64,000 nt of DNA from Eutypa lata (Eukaryota > Ascomycota > Sordariomycetes > Xylariales > Diatrypaceae): contig JAKULF010000008.1 in the NCBI GenBank assembly GCA_022661535.1, positions 930,001 through 994,000 on the forward strand, read 5' to 3'. Below, piece after piece: positions 24,950 through 35,769 of the stretch (position 1 is its first letter; each line of letters begins with the position of its first letter). The position numbers and the translations under genes were made by a program. The notes below the pieces were generated by a model, which was not told the origin of the DNA, made no database searches, and was given only the letters and a program-made list of their open reading frames with translations.

Positions 24950-26046
24950 TTACGAGGTCCTGTGGTCGACATCCCTATCCATACCGCCTCTGTGCTCCCA
25001 AACAGCCTTCATTTCCTGGCGGTGCTTATTCTCCGGCTTGCCCTCCGCGAGTCTCAACTTCTCGAAGTACACATACGCCGCGTAGAAGACGGTCGACTTG
25101 GCTCCCGTCCTGGGCCCCTTCTGGCCGCGGAAATCGGAGAGCTGCTTCGACTGGATGCTTTTGCATTTGGGAACGTGGAGCTGTCCGTAAATGTCGCGAC
25201 AGAACTGGGCCTGGGTCAGACCCGGCGTCTTGAGGTGGGCATTGATCTTTCGACGAATCTCGTCGCACGTATCATAAACTTCTACCTCATCCGTCTCTTC
25301 TCCCGGCAGGTGGATGTTGCTGATATCGGGAATCGAGGTAAGGCTAGGTTTGGAGGCCGCGCCCGCGCTCGTACCGGACGTAGCAACGGAAGCTTGTTCC
25401 GCTTCGAGCTTCTGGCGCTTCTTCACGTCGGGCATCTTCAAGCGCTCGAGCTCCCGCTCCTTGAACCATCGCCAGGCGGCGTGGTAGGCAGCACAGCCAG
25501 AGCCCTCATAAGGACCCGTCTTCGAGAGGAAGGCGTTGAGGTTGTTGTTGCTGAGCCCGATGGCCTTGCAGAATTCGACTTTCTTCATGATGCCGGAATC
25601 GAGCAGCTTGTTGATCTTGCCGCGAACCTGGTTGCAAGTGGTTGTAACCGGCTCGTCCCAAAGGTAGGCATATTTGTCACCCAGGTCCTGCTTATAAGCA
25701 GCGATATCTTCGTCGAGAGTAGTTTCGGCCTTGCGCTTCCTGCTTGAGGATCCACTAGGTTTGGCCGCAGTAGCCTTCCCTTTGGAGGTAGCAGAGTGGA
25801 CCTCGTTCTCCTTAGTTTGGGCAGACTTGAGTGCGCCAGGTCTTCCTATGGCATCATAGGTCTTTATTATATCCAGATACTTCTCCTGTAGAGCGTCACC
25901 AGCTTCACCCTGAGCAGTGAGGTTTGCTCGGTTGCTGGCATCTCCAAGCGCCTTGCGCTGCGACTGCCGTTCTTGTCAGACATCCTTTCTATGATTGGTT
26001 GATCAGGTAGCATTAGAGTCTTTACCGTAGCATTTGTTGGCGGCAT
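24950..26046 (-). CDS. Fungal protein with two related DUF7726-like domains
   Basis: Two exons: 26046-26026 (MPPTNAT) and 25963-24950, with a 62-nt intron; 344 residues. Without the intron the first 125 codons of the main frame have no start, so this model explains the open frame. Two similar modules are visible at about 120-205 (TCNQVRGKINKLLDSG..KKVEFCKAIG.S.. LNAFLSKTGPYEGS ... AAWRWFKERE) and 235-325 (TCDEIRRKINAHLKTPG.TQAQFCRDI ... LSDFRGQKGPRTGAKS.VFYAAYVYFEKLR). They resemble the fungal domain of unknown function DUF7726. The pattern (alpha-helices, a Cys in xxFC, then Ser/Lys-rich loop) suggests a small helical, possibly DNA-binding fold, but no function is established. A KRK cluster at about 100 could be a nuclear signal. 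The stop is immediately followed by a donor-like GTAAGTT, so an alternative 3' end is possible. Confidence 0.75.
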
Positions 26047-26506
26047 TGCAATTACGTCCGGTCCTCAGTACTTTTCAAATGTTTGCGTTCAGTAGGTATG
26101 TATTTAAATTAACTTCTCACATATAATCAATGAAACTTTTTAGAAGTGAGAAACAACTGGTAATGTCAACTTGGTGTTGAAATGTAACAGACGCGTCTTA
26201 TGTTATGGTAAAATAACACGCTAATATAACCACGTACTTACTTAGGTCGGTGCTTAAAGTTTCCGGACTCCTTATCTAAATGTTAAGCACAGTGGGGAAG
26301 AGTACAGAAAAGCACTGAGCTTCCAGTGCTCAGGTCCCTGATCAGTGATCACGGGCCTCATGAAGACCCCGCTTTTTACACCTACATACATGCTTTTGTA
26401 CATTGTAACTACTTCATGTATTCCCGTCCAAGGCAAGTTAAGAGTGGTTAATCCATCAGTTCACCACTGCAAACATTATTTCCAAACCCCATCACACACG
26501 CAGAAG
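26047..26506. other. Divergent intergenic region between the DUF7726-like and HTH genes
   Basis: 460 bases between the two start codons. AT-rich in its left half. It probably holds both promoters; I see no other feature. Confidence 0.5.
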
Positions 26507-26884
26507 ATGACCACTCCGAAGACGGCCTCTCCCAAGAAGGCCTCTCCCAAGAAGCAACACATTGCTAGGCGCGCCCAAGCTCTCACACTTCACGGCGTTG
26601 GCATCTCCTTTGCTGAGATCAAGAAGAAGACCGGTTACAGCAAATCCTCCTTCTATGAGCTCCGTCAGAAGGCCATCGGCCGCGGTTACGTTGATGGAGG
26701 ACCAGTGCTTGATGAGCATGTGATCGACGGTAAACGCACCGGTAGACCTACAAAAGCGGCCGGCAAGACAGACCAGCAAGCCGTAAATGAAGCCGTAAAT
26801 ACGACGACAAAGCCATTCCAGCTTGAGGACGTGCAGCTTCTGGCTCGTGCAGAAAGCTCCACCACCAGTACCACCGCCACCTAG
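26507..26884 (+). CDS. Small helix-turn-helix protein resembling a Tc1/mariner transposase N-terminus
   Basis: 125 residues from the Met at 26507; the open frame extends 54 codons further upstream but looks non-coding. After a basic, repeated SPKK/ASPKK segment (histone-like) comes RRAQALTLHGVGISFAEIKKKTGYSKSSFYELRQKAIGRGY, a homeodomain-like HTH as at the N-terminus of Tc1/mariner/pogo transposases, then a GRP-type linker (KRTGRPTKA) and the start of a second helix. There the protein ends; no DDE/D catalytic part follows in any frame up to 27.4 kb. It is either a truncated transposase relic or a domesticated DNA-binding protein. Clean reading frame, GC-rich codons and divergent pairing with the DUF7726-like gene favour a real gene, but this is inference. 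Confidence 0.6.
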   Translation: MTTPKTASPKKASPKKQHIARRAQALTLHGVGISFAEIKKKTGYSKSSFYELRQKAIGRGYVDGGPVLDEHVIDGKRTGRPTKAAGKTDQQAVNEAVNTTTKPFQLEDVQLLARAESSTTSTTAT

Positions 26885-27661
26885 AATGGAAGCTCATGTC
26901 ACCAGTTTCAGCACTAGATCACCGATTAGCTAACGAATTGTCCGGCTGTGAGGTTCAAGAGCGTCGTGTGATTCATAATGATAAGAACTGTCGAATATTC
27001 ATACTAATGAAAAAAAATTGGGATTTATGGCATCCTAGTGTTGAATGGGAACTTCATGAAGAGGAAGAGCTATTAGCCCCATTTCATCAACGGCATATGC
27101 AGCATGTCTGTTCATTCACCCCTACGTGGGTTCATCACTGCGACGGAGTGACGGGGCGAGTTAAGCTTCGTGAAAGGAGAAAACAACGGGAAATGGATAG
27201 ATCTCTATCACCTACACGATATATTTTTATATCCGATGATGGGCATAGCAATAGAAGTGGAACCGTTCCCGGTGGTCCATTTGGCTCTACTATGGTTGGA
27301 GTTCAGGAGAAGGCAACCGCACACCATGGTCAATGTTTGGAGGAGACCTCATGTGGTATTTATCTTCATGGTACAGTCAGCGCAAACGAATAATTGAACA
27401 AAAAATCAGTCTCTACCTATGAACAATCCAGAAATTTCTGATCTAAGTAGAAAGAGTGCCAGGCGGCCTGTTATATAGGTGACTGAGATTCTCAGGTGTC
27501 AATGTTTCTTTCCTAGGTAACTGCTTACCTTAGTTTTCCTCATATGTCCTCTTTCTTCATGGGAGCATCTATCTACTATAAATGTACTTATTCCACAGAA
27601 AACGTTGTTCAGTTTCTCCAGCAAGCACTACGCATTCAACTTCGACTCACCAGAAGACATC
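26885..27661. other. Spacer upstream of the dioxygenase-like gene
   Basis: About 780 bases. A 165-codon plus-strand frame (26896-27393) shows no family resemblance, overlaps another long frame, and has no transposase motifs. I do not call it. The right end holds a TATA box at 27577-27582. Confidence 0.5.
27577..27582 (+). promoter_or_regulatory. TATA box of the dioxygenase-like gene
   Basis: TATAAA, 80 bases before the ATG at 27662 and in the right sense. It supports translation starting at 27662 rather than in a hidden upstream exon, although an acceptor-like TTCCACAG sits at 27591-27598. Confidence 0.5.
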
Positions 27662-29686
27662 ATGCCACTACTACGCTCTAAAGCACCTGCCTCCATCCCT
27701 GATGAGGAGACCTTGGAATACCTACTGGGTGAGCGTGCATCAAATGCGACCATCCATCGCCGCCGAAAGACTAAGGCGTATAACGAACTCGACGATGAGG
27801 CTAAAGCTAGGACTGGCCTCGTGACTCTGGGCGAGCGTCAGGAGATCATTCCCGGAGACCCTCATGGTATCTACCCTTGCTGGGCAGGTAACGTAGGTCA
27901 TCAGCGAGATTCCCGCATGGTGAGGCTTTCCAGCTCTAGCTTTTCATTACATAACATTTATGGTATACTTACGCTCGTTAGTTCGCTATTATCGAACCCC
28001 TCGTGGCACAGTTGAACTCTCTAACTATTCACGAGAGCGATGCCATCAAACGTATTAGGGAGTTTCTTGCGGAGGTACCGCTCACTGATCCTGAGACTCT
28101 TGCACGAAAGTACGGCAACGACAGCAAGTACGACGTGCTTCAAGATACCGAATATGAGATGGCTGTTACGTTCCATATACTCACCAAATCAGTGCGCGTA
28201 GTCAACAAGATAGACGTGGATATGGAGGATCCCGAGACCTACGAAGACAACAAGCAAGCAAAAGAGAGCGAGGGGATCATAGATGATATATTTGACGAGG
28301 TTGAAATGCATGTCCTTGTGCAACAGCATCTAGTATCCGCGATCCTAGCCGAAGACCCCAATGCGACCAACCAAACTCCTACCTCTGCACACGGCATCGA
28401 GCTATGGTTAGCTGACTTGAGGAACAAGGCTCGCCATCGCTACTGGTTTGGCATGACTAAGTCAGAGCGTTCTGTCGTGAGGGAAGAAGCCCTATCAGAG
28501 GTTTATTATAAGGACGTTCACGAAGATCATGTTCAGACAGTCCGCAAACACTGGCCGGACTTCTGGGATAACAGCAAAGAGGATCCTGACCCCTTCCAGC
28601 AATATCTCAAAGATCAGCTCGCAGTGGAAAAGGGAATCTGGACTCTGGTTGAGGAAGACATTTTGATCGTGACGGATGTCAATAATCGAGTCTTGTTTGC
28701 CAACGTGGAGGGACTAGCACAACTCCTCTTCGGCTCTGATCTAAGTGTGGATAGAGATGCAGGCACAAATACAACCAAGGAAGCTTCCAACCCAGACGCA
28801 GGCACCGATACGAATATTATTGACCTCATGTTCCGCCTCATCGACATGTGGTCCTTCTTCACCCCCCTGCCAGCTCCCGAAGCCAACCGCCACCCAGTAG
28901 ACTCGTATATACGAGAAATCCACCCCGAGCTCGACATGAGCAAGGCCAACGTCGCACAGTTACAGAACGCCAAGATGTGCATGGCACACTACGGCTTTTG
29001 GTCAACCCCCCACGACATCGCAGCTCGCCAGCTCTTCCGGTCCCCCGACGCGCTGTTCACCCGCTCTCTAGACCAGGACTACTGCCGCGATCTGTTTCCC
29101 GGCTTCTTCCAGGCCGCCATGGGCAAGGCCACCAGCCTCATCCGATTCCTCGTGAAACCCCTAGATCCAGTCCACTACGCAGAATGCAAGGACGTCTTCG
29201 CGGCTATACCGAATAACCGCAAACTGACGACGGGCAGCAGCAGCAGCGACAAGCCAGAGGACTTCCTTAGCCTGTTTGGCCTCGGCATTAACGGATTTAC
29301 CCAGCGCCACCACGACCCAAGAGATGTGGTGAATGGTCTCGCTGGTCTGTGTACATTCGGGCAATGCACCGGTAAGTCGTCACTCTTTTCACACAATTCT
29401 GGCCCCTGAACGTACTCACGTCACCAACCTACTAACCAAAGACACTGCCCGCACAACAGGAGGGGACCTCTGCCTCCCGCAGCTCGGAATCCGAGTCCCA
29501 TACCGACCCGGCGCCTGCGCTATCCTGCGCGGCAGCGAGCTAGAGCACCTCGTCTCGGACTACGACGGGACGCGCTTCTTCATCGTCGGCACCAACCACG
29601 AAAGCGCGCGGTACTATGGATTGTGCGAGCTGGCTCGCATGCACATAGCAGGGAAGAGGCAGCAGCCCGCCCCTTGCAGAGGATGA
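27662..29686 (+). CDS. 2-oxoglutarate/Fe(II) dioxygenase-like protein (TET/JBP-like C-terminal domain)
   Basis: Three exons: 27662-27919, 27982-29371 and 29460-29686; 624 residues. The last intron (88 nt) interrupts the key motif and restores CTGGDLCLPQLGIR. The C-terminal ~120 residues show the pattern of fungal TET/JBP-like 2OG-Fe(II) oxygenases: HxD in TQRHHDP, GLAGLCTFG..TGGDLCLP.LG....Y.PG....LRGSELEH (distal His), then DGTRFF (Arg for 2OG). The preceding 480 residues are helical, with an acidic part, and unassigned. TET/JBP enzymes oxidise 5-methylpyrimidines in DNA; in fungi their expansions have been linked to transposons. Whether this protein acts on DNA cannot be decided here. The start is supported by a TATA box; the frame is open 21 codons further up to an acceptor-like site, so an extra 5' exon cannot be excluded. 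Confidence 0.72.
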
Positions 29687-30826
29687 GGAGGGAGAGTAGA
29701 AGGGGCCCTGCGTTAACACGGGCGACGATGGTCATGACGATTCTATCGAGCGGTCGAATCGGTATGTCCACGGCTCGGGGGCCCTGGATCCTGAGACACC
29801 CTCCTCCTCCTCCTCCACGAGCAGTGACAGTAGAGGTGATGGTCATGGCCTGGATGTGGATCCTACCCAACTTGTGTACTGAAAACAAGCTGATCCTAGC
29901 GAGAGTTATGTATTTGAGCTAGAAGGTGCTACGATAAGGCTTACCGGAGCATCTCAATGCTAATCTATTTGGTTTCTCCTTCTGGCATGTTATTGCTCTT
30001 GACGTTAACTGCATTTGGGTTGTGGGTTCTGGTACATACTTAGGTAGCGCTACAAAAAGGAGCAATAGCCAGTGTTCGTAATAAAGCATTTTGTTTCTGA
30101 TATCATAACGGGCATTCATAGTCATATATGGTAGCATGATGTCAGTACTACCGTAGATATTCTGTGTCTCTAGATATACAACATGATGACGGTTCCGATG
30201 GCTGTCTTATTTATAGGTATGATTTCCGAGTGTTCAGCTAGGTATGGGTCATTGGGGTTGGTATATTACTCTACCATCTACCTACCTCAGTGTCAGCTTC
30301 TAGCTACCGCTTTTTTATGGGAGCCAATAAGTGTATTTTCAGCGGACCCAAATCTTAGGGATAGTCCAGCTATCACCCTTGAAGTTCAACTAGAGAAGTC
30401 CGAAGGCCACCTGCTTCTTTTAAATGGAATTTAGCGTGAGAAGAAACGTCACAATACCTTGAGGCCATACGTAGAAACTAATGATAATTATCCCTTAGCC
30501 TAATTAACGAGGAAAGTATGGAGGTGTTCTACATAGACTAACAACCGCATAGCAATTCCCAAAGCCTCCAATCATTAGACGCTTTCATGCCTCCCTCGAC
30601 TACTATCATTGCTAGGAGAGCTTCAATGTACCGACTGCCTTGTTCTTTCTTCTTTTTCTCACCAGTAGAGTCCCAATCATCGGGCTTCTTCTTGATACCG
30701 TCCCAGTTGGCGCATTGCAATTAGTTTCCGGAACAACCACCCCCTTTCCCCTCCAATACTCATACAAACATAATAGGGTTGGTATAAAGGAATAGCCAGT
30801 GTAAGGGCCTAAGTGGCCAGTCCTAT
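29687..30826. other. Spacer between convergent genes
   Basis: About 1.1 kb between the stops of the dioxygenase-like and the F-box/ankyrin genes. Short frames only; none has family resemblance or joins by splicing. Confidence 0.6.
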
Positions 30827-32302
30827 CTAGCGGCATTGCCACGGTTTATCAAACCAGCCGCCTTCGTCTACCACCATGCGGACGATCTTCAACCACTCCG
30901 GGTCCGTCCATGCTCTCTCTTCTTGGAAAACGTGCTGATCCATGAACCGCTTGGCCACGCCCACCAGCATCAAAAGGGCTGCCATACCCCAGAGCTCATT
31001 TCTTATACACCTATCGATTGGCAGAAGGTCATCGACTTTATCCCGCTGTTCCAAACTCGCCCCAGCCAGGATCAACGTTTTCGCAATTCCCACGCGTCCT
31101 CCTCGGCGGTGGGTGTGTTTGCTAGTTAGCAGGTGGAGTGGCGTTACTCCGGACACGTGAAGGGTGGTATTAGGGTCTGCTCCTCTTTTTAGTAGATAAT
31201 CAATAAGAACAGTGTTCCTGTCCATGACAGCCGTGTGGAGGAGGGAAACTCCCACCTTGGAGATGGGGTTGAAATCATCGTCGCCCTCCATCAAGGCGAA
31301 AAGGAGCTGCAGAGTATTGGCTGTGTCAAGATGGTTGTGGTATAATAGGTTGTCCACTATAGAGATGCGTTCCTTGAGCTTGCATAGCCGGAGGTAGGAG
31401 CGTTTCGGCTTGACAACTGCGGCGCGCGGGTTCGCACCCATGTCGATGAGCGTCTTGATGATCTCTATCATGTATCTCCTTTTCGCACGGCTCTTGTTCC
31501 ACTTCCCGTTCAGCCACTGGTCGCAGATGTATGTGAGGTAATCGTTGCGGAGGATAGTAAGATCCTTCAGGAGAATTCTCATTATCTCCTTGACCTTAGC
31601 CAGCTCGGTTGGTAGATGCTTGTCGGGCACCAGAGGGTTTAGTGTCATTACCCAATCGATGGCGTCGAACGTGTAGTATTTGCCTCTTCTGATACGGCTG
31701 GGGACGCGGCGGTCCTTTGGGCGATAGAGAGGGCTGACTCCGTGCTCGATAAGGGTTCGTACAATCTCCACGTGATGCCACGCTGCAGCAATGTGCAGAG
31801 GTGTTCGGATATCCTGGATCGCGTGAGAAAAGGACTCGTCCAGTTTGGGCTCACGGACATCCGGGAGCAAAGACGTCCGGCTCTTGCATCGAGCCTCATC
31901 CAAGGGGAAATAGCGGATGGGCGTTGAGAACTTGCGGGTTAAGACCCAGAGGTTGAAGGGATTGGTGTGGGCTTCTGCGGCTAGCACCTCCTTCAATGTC
32001 TCAACATGACCGTGAACGCATGCCCAGTGAAGTGCCTCACGCTGCCCCTGTGCATTCTTCCAGACGAGCAACGGTCGAGCAAGGTCGAACAACTTGCGGC
32101 AAGTTAAGGCCGCCGCATAGAGGTCTCTCTGGTTCTCGATGCCCCCCAGAATCATCAACAACAACTCTTGGGGGGTTACAGAAGTAAGCTTGCCCTCACG
32201 TCTAGGCTCAGATCCGCTGCTCTCGTTGGCCTGGTCTTCGGCCGCCTTTACTGGTTTGGTTGCCGGGCGCACCACAAATGTTGCCCTCCATTGTCCCCCC
32301 AT
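30827..32302 (-). CDS. F-box-like ankyrin-repeat protein
   Basis: 491 residues in one coding exon. Residues about 42-78 are F-box-like (TPQELLLMILGGIENQRDLYAAALTCRKLFDLARP). Ankyrin repeats follow: ALHWACVHGHVETLKEVLAA, TPLHIAAAWHHVEIVRTLIEHGVSP, a spaced helical region, then SLLHTAVMDRNTVLIDYLLKRGADP and TPLHLLTSKHTHRRGG..IAKTLILAGAS. F-box proteins recruit substrates to SCF ubiquitin ligases and ankyrins bind partners; the target is unknown. The ATG directly follows an acceptor (CGCAG at 32307-32303) with a donor GTATGT at 32389, so the leader is spliced. The upstream exon (32470-32390) is 27 stop-free codons in phase but without Met, so I treat it as 5' UTR. Such genes are numerous and fast-evolving in fungi. 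Confidence 0.8.
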   Translation of the reverse strand: MGGQWRATFVVRPATKPVKAAEDQANESSGSEPRREGKLTSVTPQELLLMILGGIENQRDLYAAALTCRKLFDLARPLLVWKNAQGQREALHWACVHGHVETLKEVLAAEAHTNPFNLWVLTRKFSTPIRYFPLDEARCKSRTSLLPDVREPKLDESFSHAIQDIRTPLHIAAAWHHVEIVRTLIEHGVSPLYRPKDRRVPSRIRRGKYYTFDAIDWVMTLNPLVPDKHLPTELAKVKEIMRILLKDLTILRNDYLTYICDQWLNGKWNKSRAKRRYMIEIIKTLIDMGANPRAAVVKPKRSYLRLCKLKERISIVDNLLYHNHLDTANTLQLLFALMEGDDDFNPISKVGVSLLHTAVMDRNTVLIDYLLKRGADPNTTLHVSGVTPLHLLTSKHTHRRGGRVGIAKTLILAGASLEQRDKVDDLLPIDRCIRNELWGMAALLMLVGVAKRFMDQHVFQEERAWTDPEWLKIVRMVVDEGGWFDKPWQCR

Positions 32303-35300
32303 CTGCGAGCAATCAGTTATAGTTCGCGTTAGAGGAATGGGTAGGAGTCTAGAGAACGTGATTGAATGTGGCTATGACTATTAACATACCTTGATTGGTG
32401 GATGCGTGTGGGCGTCTGTGATGAGATTGTACTTGTTGGTGCTGGATTTGTTGATCGGCGTTTGTAGAAACTAAGAAAGTGGTCAAGTTAAAAGATGAGT
32501 TGACGACGGTGATGGTGGAAATTGGGCTTACTTTCTTGCCTTGTTTATGTAAAAGGTAACAACAACAGGAAGAAGCCTCTGAAAGTTTGCATGTGTAGCT
32601 GCCTAGGTAGCAAAGTGCGGTTGCAGGTTACCTACCTAAGGCAGAATTGTAGGGTGTATGTAGAATGTAGAAAGGGTTCAAGAAATTGCTGCCAAACAGC
32701 TAATTAGAAATAAAGTCCAACGCAGTAAGGCAGTGCAATATAGATGCTGGCAAATAGAAATATTTGTCGAGCTTATTTTACTACTTATTGTAGTGGAATT
32801 GGTAGCGTAATAGTAGGAAGCATGCATGCACGTCTTATTGAATATAAGAATGATGCTAGATAACACTACTACTGGGAATCTTCCGCCTTTATTCTTTTAC
32901 TTGGGAATTGGAAAGAGGGAAGGAGTAAGGTAGCAGCATGTTTCTGCTTCGCGATGTATGTAGGTAGGAAGCAGCTATTCCTTTGATATAAAATTTACCT
33001 AGCATTGTTTATAAATGGCTACATGTCCCTTCGTTCCTAATACTCTGCCTGCCTTCCATATTCAGCTGGTATAGCAGTCACTTCCAGCGCACGTGATACA
33101 GAATTATTCTCTAAATATTTCCAATATTGCTATTCATAGGTCCTATAACTAGTTTATTGTATTGATTGTCTAGCTCCTGTCTTGCTTCAATGCTAGGAGT
33201 GAAGACGGGTAAGGAGCAAAATTTACAATTACATGGTACTATCGCCAGTTCCAAGTGGAAAATAAGTTTCTGCTTGACTTCCTTTGAATATACTTATCAT
33301 TGGCATCTCATGCTCTGGTAATGAATACCAGTGCGCTACAGTCATTCAAGGTACCTATTATGAGAGTGACAGATGTTGGAACAGCTATACACAGAAGTCC
33401 GTAGATTATATGACACATACATATATTCACTTTGCATAACTTATAAGGAACAAGAACATCGTATGCTAGGTAACCTCTCGACTGTTACCTTGTATAGTAT
33501 ATAGAATAGTAGCTTTAATGTCTGTTACTTTCATAACCTCAACCATTTTGGCGGCGATGCAACGGTATGGATGCTAGTATCTGGAAGAAGCAAAAGTTTC
33601 GATATTTCATCGAATATGCTGTCCTAATCGACCACACTGGGCATACCGAATCTTCTTTGGGTTGACGTGTGAGCGAATCCTAGACTTAATAGACAGGACC
33701 CTCGAGAGCATGCTGAGATTAGTTTTACAAGTCTAGTATGAAGACAAGACTTGTATAACTCTGGAAGGTCTGTAGATATAAATGAGCTGACTATATGTCA
33801 ACATCCTACCTGACTATCCTAAGACTCGGCAACTGCGAGTTGTCAAGGTAGCTAAACTTTAGCTCAAGATTGCCGGTGCTTAATGGTCTTCACCTAATCA
33901 CCCACGAGGTAGAGAAGTTTCGTTTCTATACCAACGTAGGCTGATTTGCTTGGGACTCCCATAACGCATGTTTCGCTAAAGCTTTAAGGCCAGCGACCTA
34001 GTGCTATTTGTTTGATGTTTCTCACCTTCAAGCCCCCCTGACGATAAGATCCACCCTGAACATACATATGTAGTCAATCGACTCATGATTGATGCCAAAG
34101 GGAACTCACAACGAACATTCCTCGAAGACATTGTGGACTTTTGATGACGGGATGTAAGAATAATGCCCTTCGTAACTACGGCTGTTCTCAGAAATCGGCC
34201 TACATACCACATACTTAGGCAATTTGGAGTGTAGTTTGAAGGCAAAAGTGGTGATCTAGGCTGAATGTTCTCCGACACGGAAAACAACACAATAGCTAAG
34301 CGACTTTATATATTCTTGTAAACGTCTTCATGTCTACGTGTCTAACTACTTAGATGTAGGTAGGTATTTGAGGGAACCGGATGAAGAATTTGAGGCTCAT
34401 AAATCCTTACCTATCTTTGACAGGCTACCCCTAACTAGCTATCTACCCAGGGCTGCCAGGCCGGCGGCTCTAGCTTTGCTAAGTTAGTTGCCAGGGGGTA
34501 CAAAATTAGCACAGCCGTTTCTAGGCCCACAAAATCTATCGGAAGCATTTTACCAGGCCTGGAGTTAGTGGAAAAGTTATAGGTAAATGCCATAAGCTTC
34601 TAATCACTATCGTTGCTAATTTTACGTGCGCAATTACCTACGCGTTTTTTTAATCACAATTCCATACAAAGGTAGATATGTAATCAGGGAGGGAGCTGAA
34701 CATTGAATAACTATGTAATGCTAGCTTCAAGGGCAGTCCAGATCTGGAAGAGAGATGGGGGCCGCCAAGCGACCCCCCTTTGCCTATACATACCTAGCTA
34801 GGCTAGTCAGGTACGCTCTGACACCGGGAACAGCTCGTCTCGCTATAACGGGCCGGGACCCTTGACATCTCTCGCTCTCGCTTTTGCAACAACAATGCCA
34901 GTGCATGTTTTTCTTCGCCAAAAGATTATTAAAAATAACGACGATGATGACGATGCCGAGAAAGATATGTAATGATAATTGTATTCTGGCGCGTATTGTA
35001 GTTTACCTTTGCTATGCTTTCGATGTCATTTTTTAATCAACATTTTCCGTTGACAGTACCTAGACCACTACACAGCAATTGCTCAATCGTCCCTGTTGCA
35101 GCTCTCGTGACAAAATCGGCTCTACGACTGACACCGGCTGGCTGGTTGATTGTGGTGGTTGCTTGCTATGGTAAGATACGACGCTGAGTAGATCCTATTT
35201 CTGCTCATGAAGAATATATCACAACGGTGAAAACGGCTTTGGCGGCTTCTTAAAAGAAACTGAAGAAGCGCGATTGGAAGTCATCCATCTCCACTCTCGG

Positions 35301-35769
35301 TGGAACATGTTAAGTTTCAAGTGGTAAAGACTCGACAAGGGGCTTTAGAGCCGCCAAGCATTTGCTTGTGGCAACCTGACCAATCATCGATCTTCGAGCT
35401 AATCGGCGCCATGTCTCGAACACGACCTTGCAAGGACTTCGTTTGAGATGCTAGATCTTCTCCACCACCACCATGGGCGTTTCAATGAACGATGTTACTT
35501 GCGCGTGGAAAGAATAGAACGAGAACGGGGTAATCGTCAGAGTCTCGTGCTTGCCTTGTTCAACCTCGCCTTCTTCCTCTCACAACACAGAGTCGTGTAG
35601 TAGACTCAGTGACGTTGGCCACGATGGCTTCATGACCCCGTTGACTAATCCACTATGACCTATTCTTTTCTTTGATAATAATCTGTATATAGCCCATTGA
35701 GTGGGAATTATTTCCTTATTTTTCTTTCTGGCTGCTGGTCACCTTATTCACTCGTTCTTATAATATACC
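32303..35769. other. 3.5 kb gene-poor region
   Basis: No supported gene on either strand after the spliced leader of the F-box gene (to about 32.5 kb). AT-rich with many stops in all frames; scattered TACCTAC/GTAGGTAGG motifs (for example near 32630, 32960, 34358). Frames reach only about 104 codons (33976-34290) and have no resemblance. Could hold a degraded element or non-coding transcripts; nothing in the sequence shows this. Confidence 0.6.

Noticed and set aside
24962..25747. 261-codon plus-strand frame opposite the DUF7726-like gene
   Set aside because: It is the antisense of a recognisable domain protein, with Leu/Arg-rich shadow composition.
25581..25980. Frameshift at the start of the DUF7726-like gene (ATG at about 25984 is out of frame)
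   Set aside because: A 62-nt intron with GTAAAG donor and GGCAG acceptor joins a 7-codon first exon in the right phase, so no frameshift is needed.
26896..27393. 165-codon frame after the HTH gene, considered as a transposase remainder
   Set aside because: No DDE/D-type motif in any frame, and two overlapping frames of similar quality; cannot be supported.
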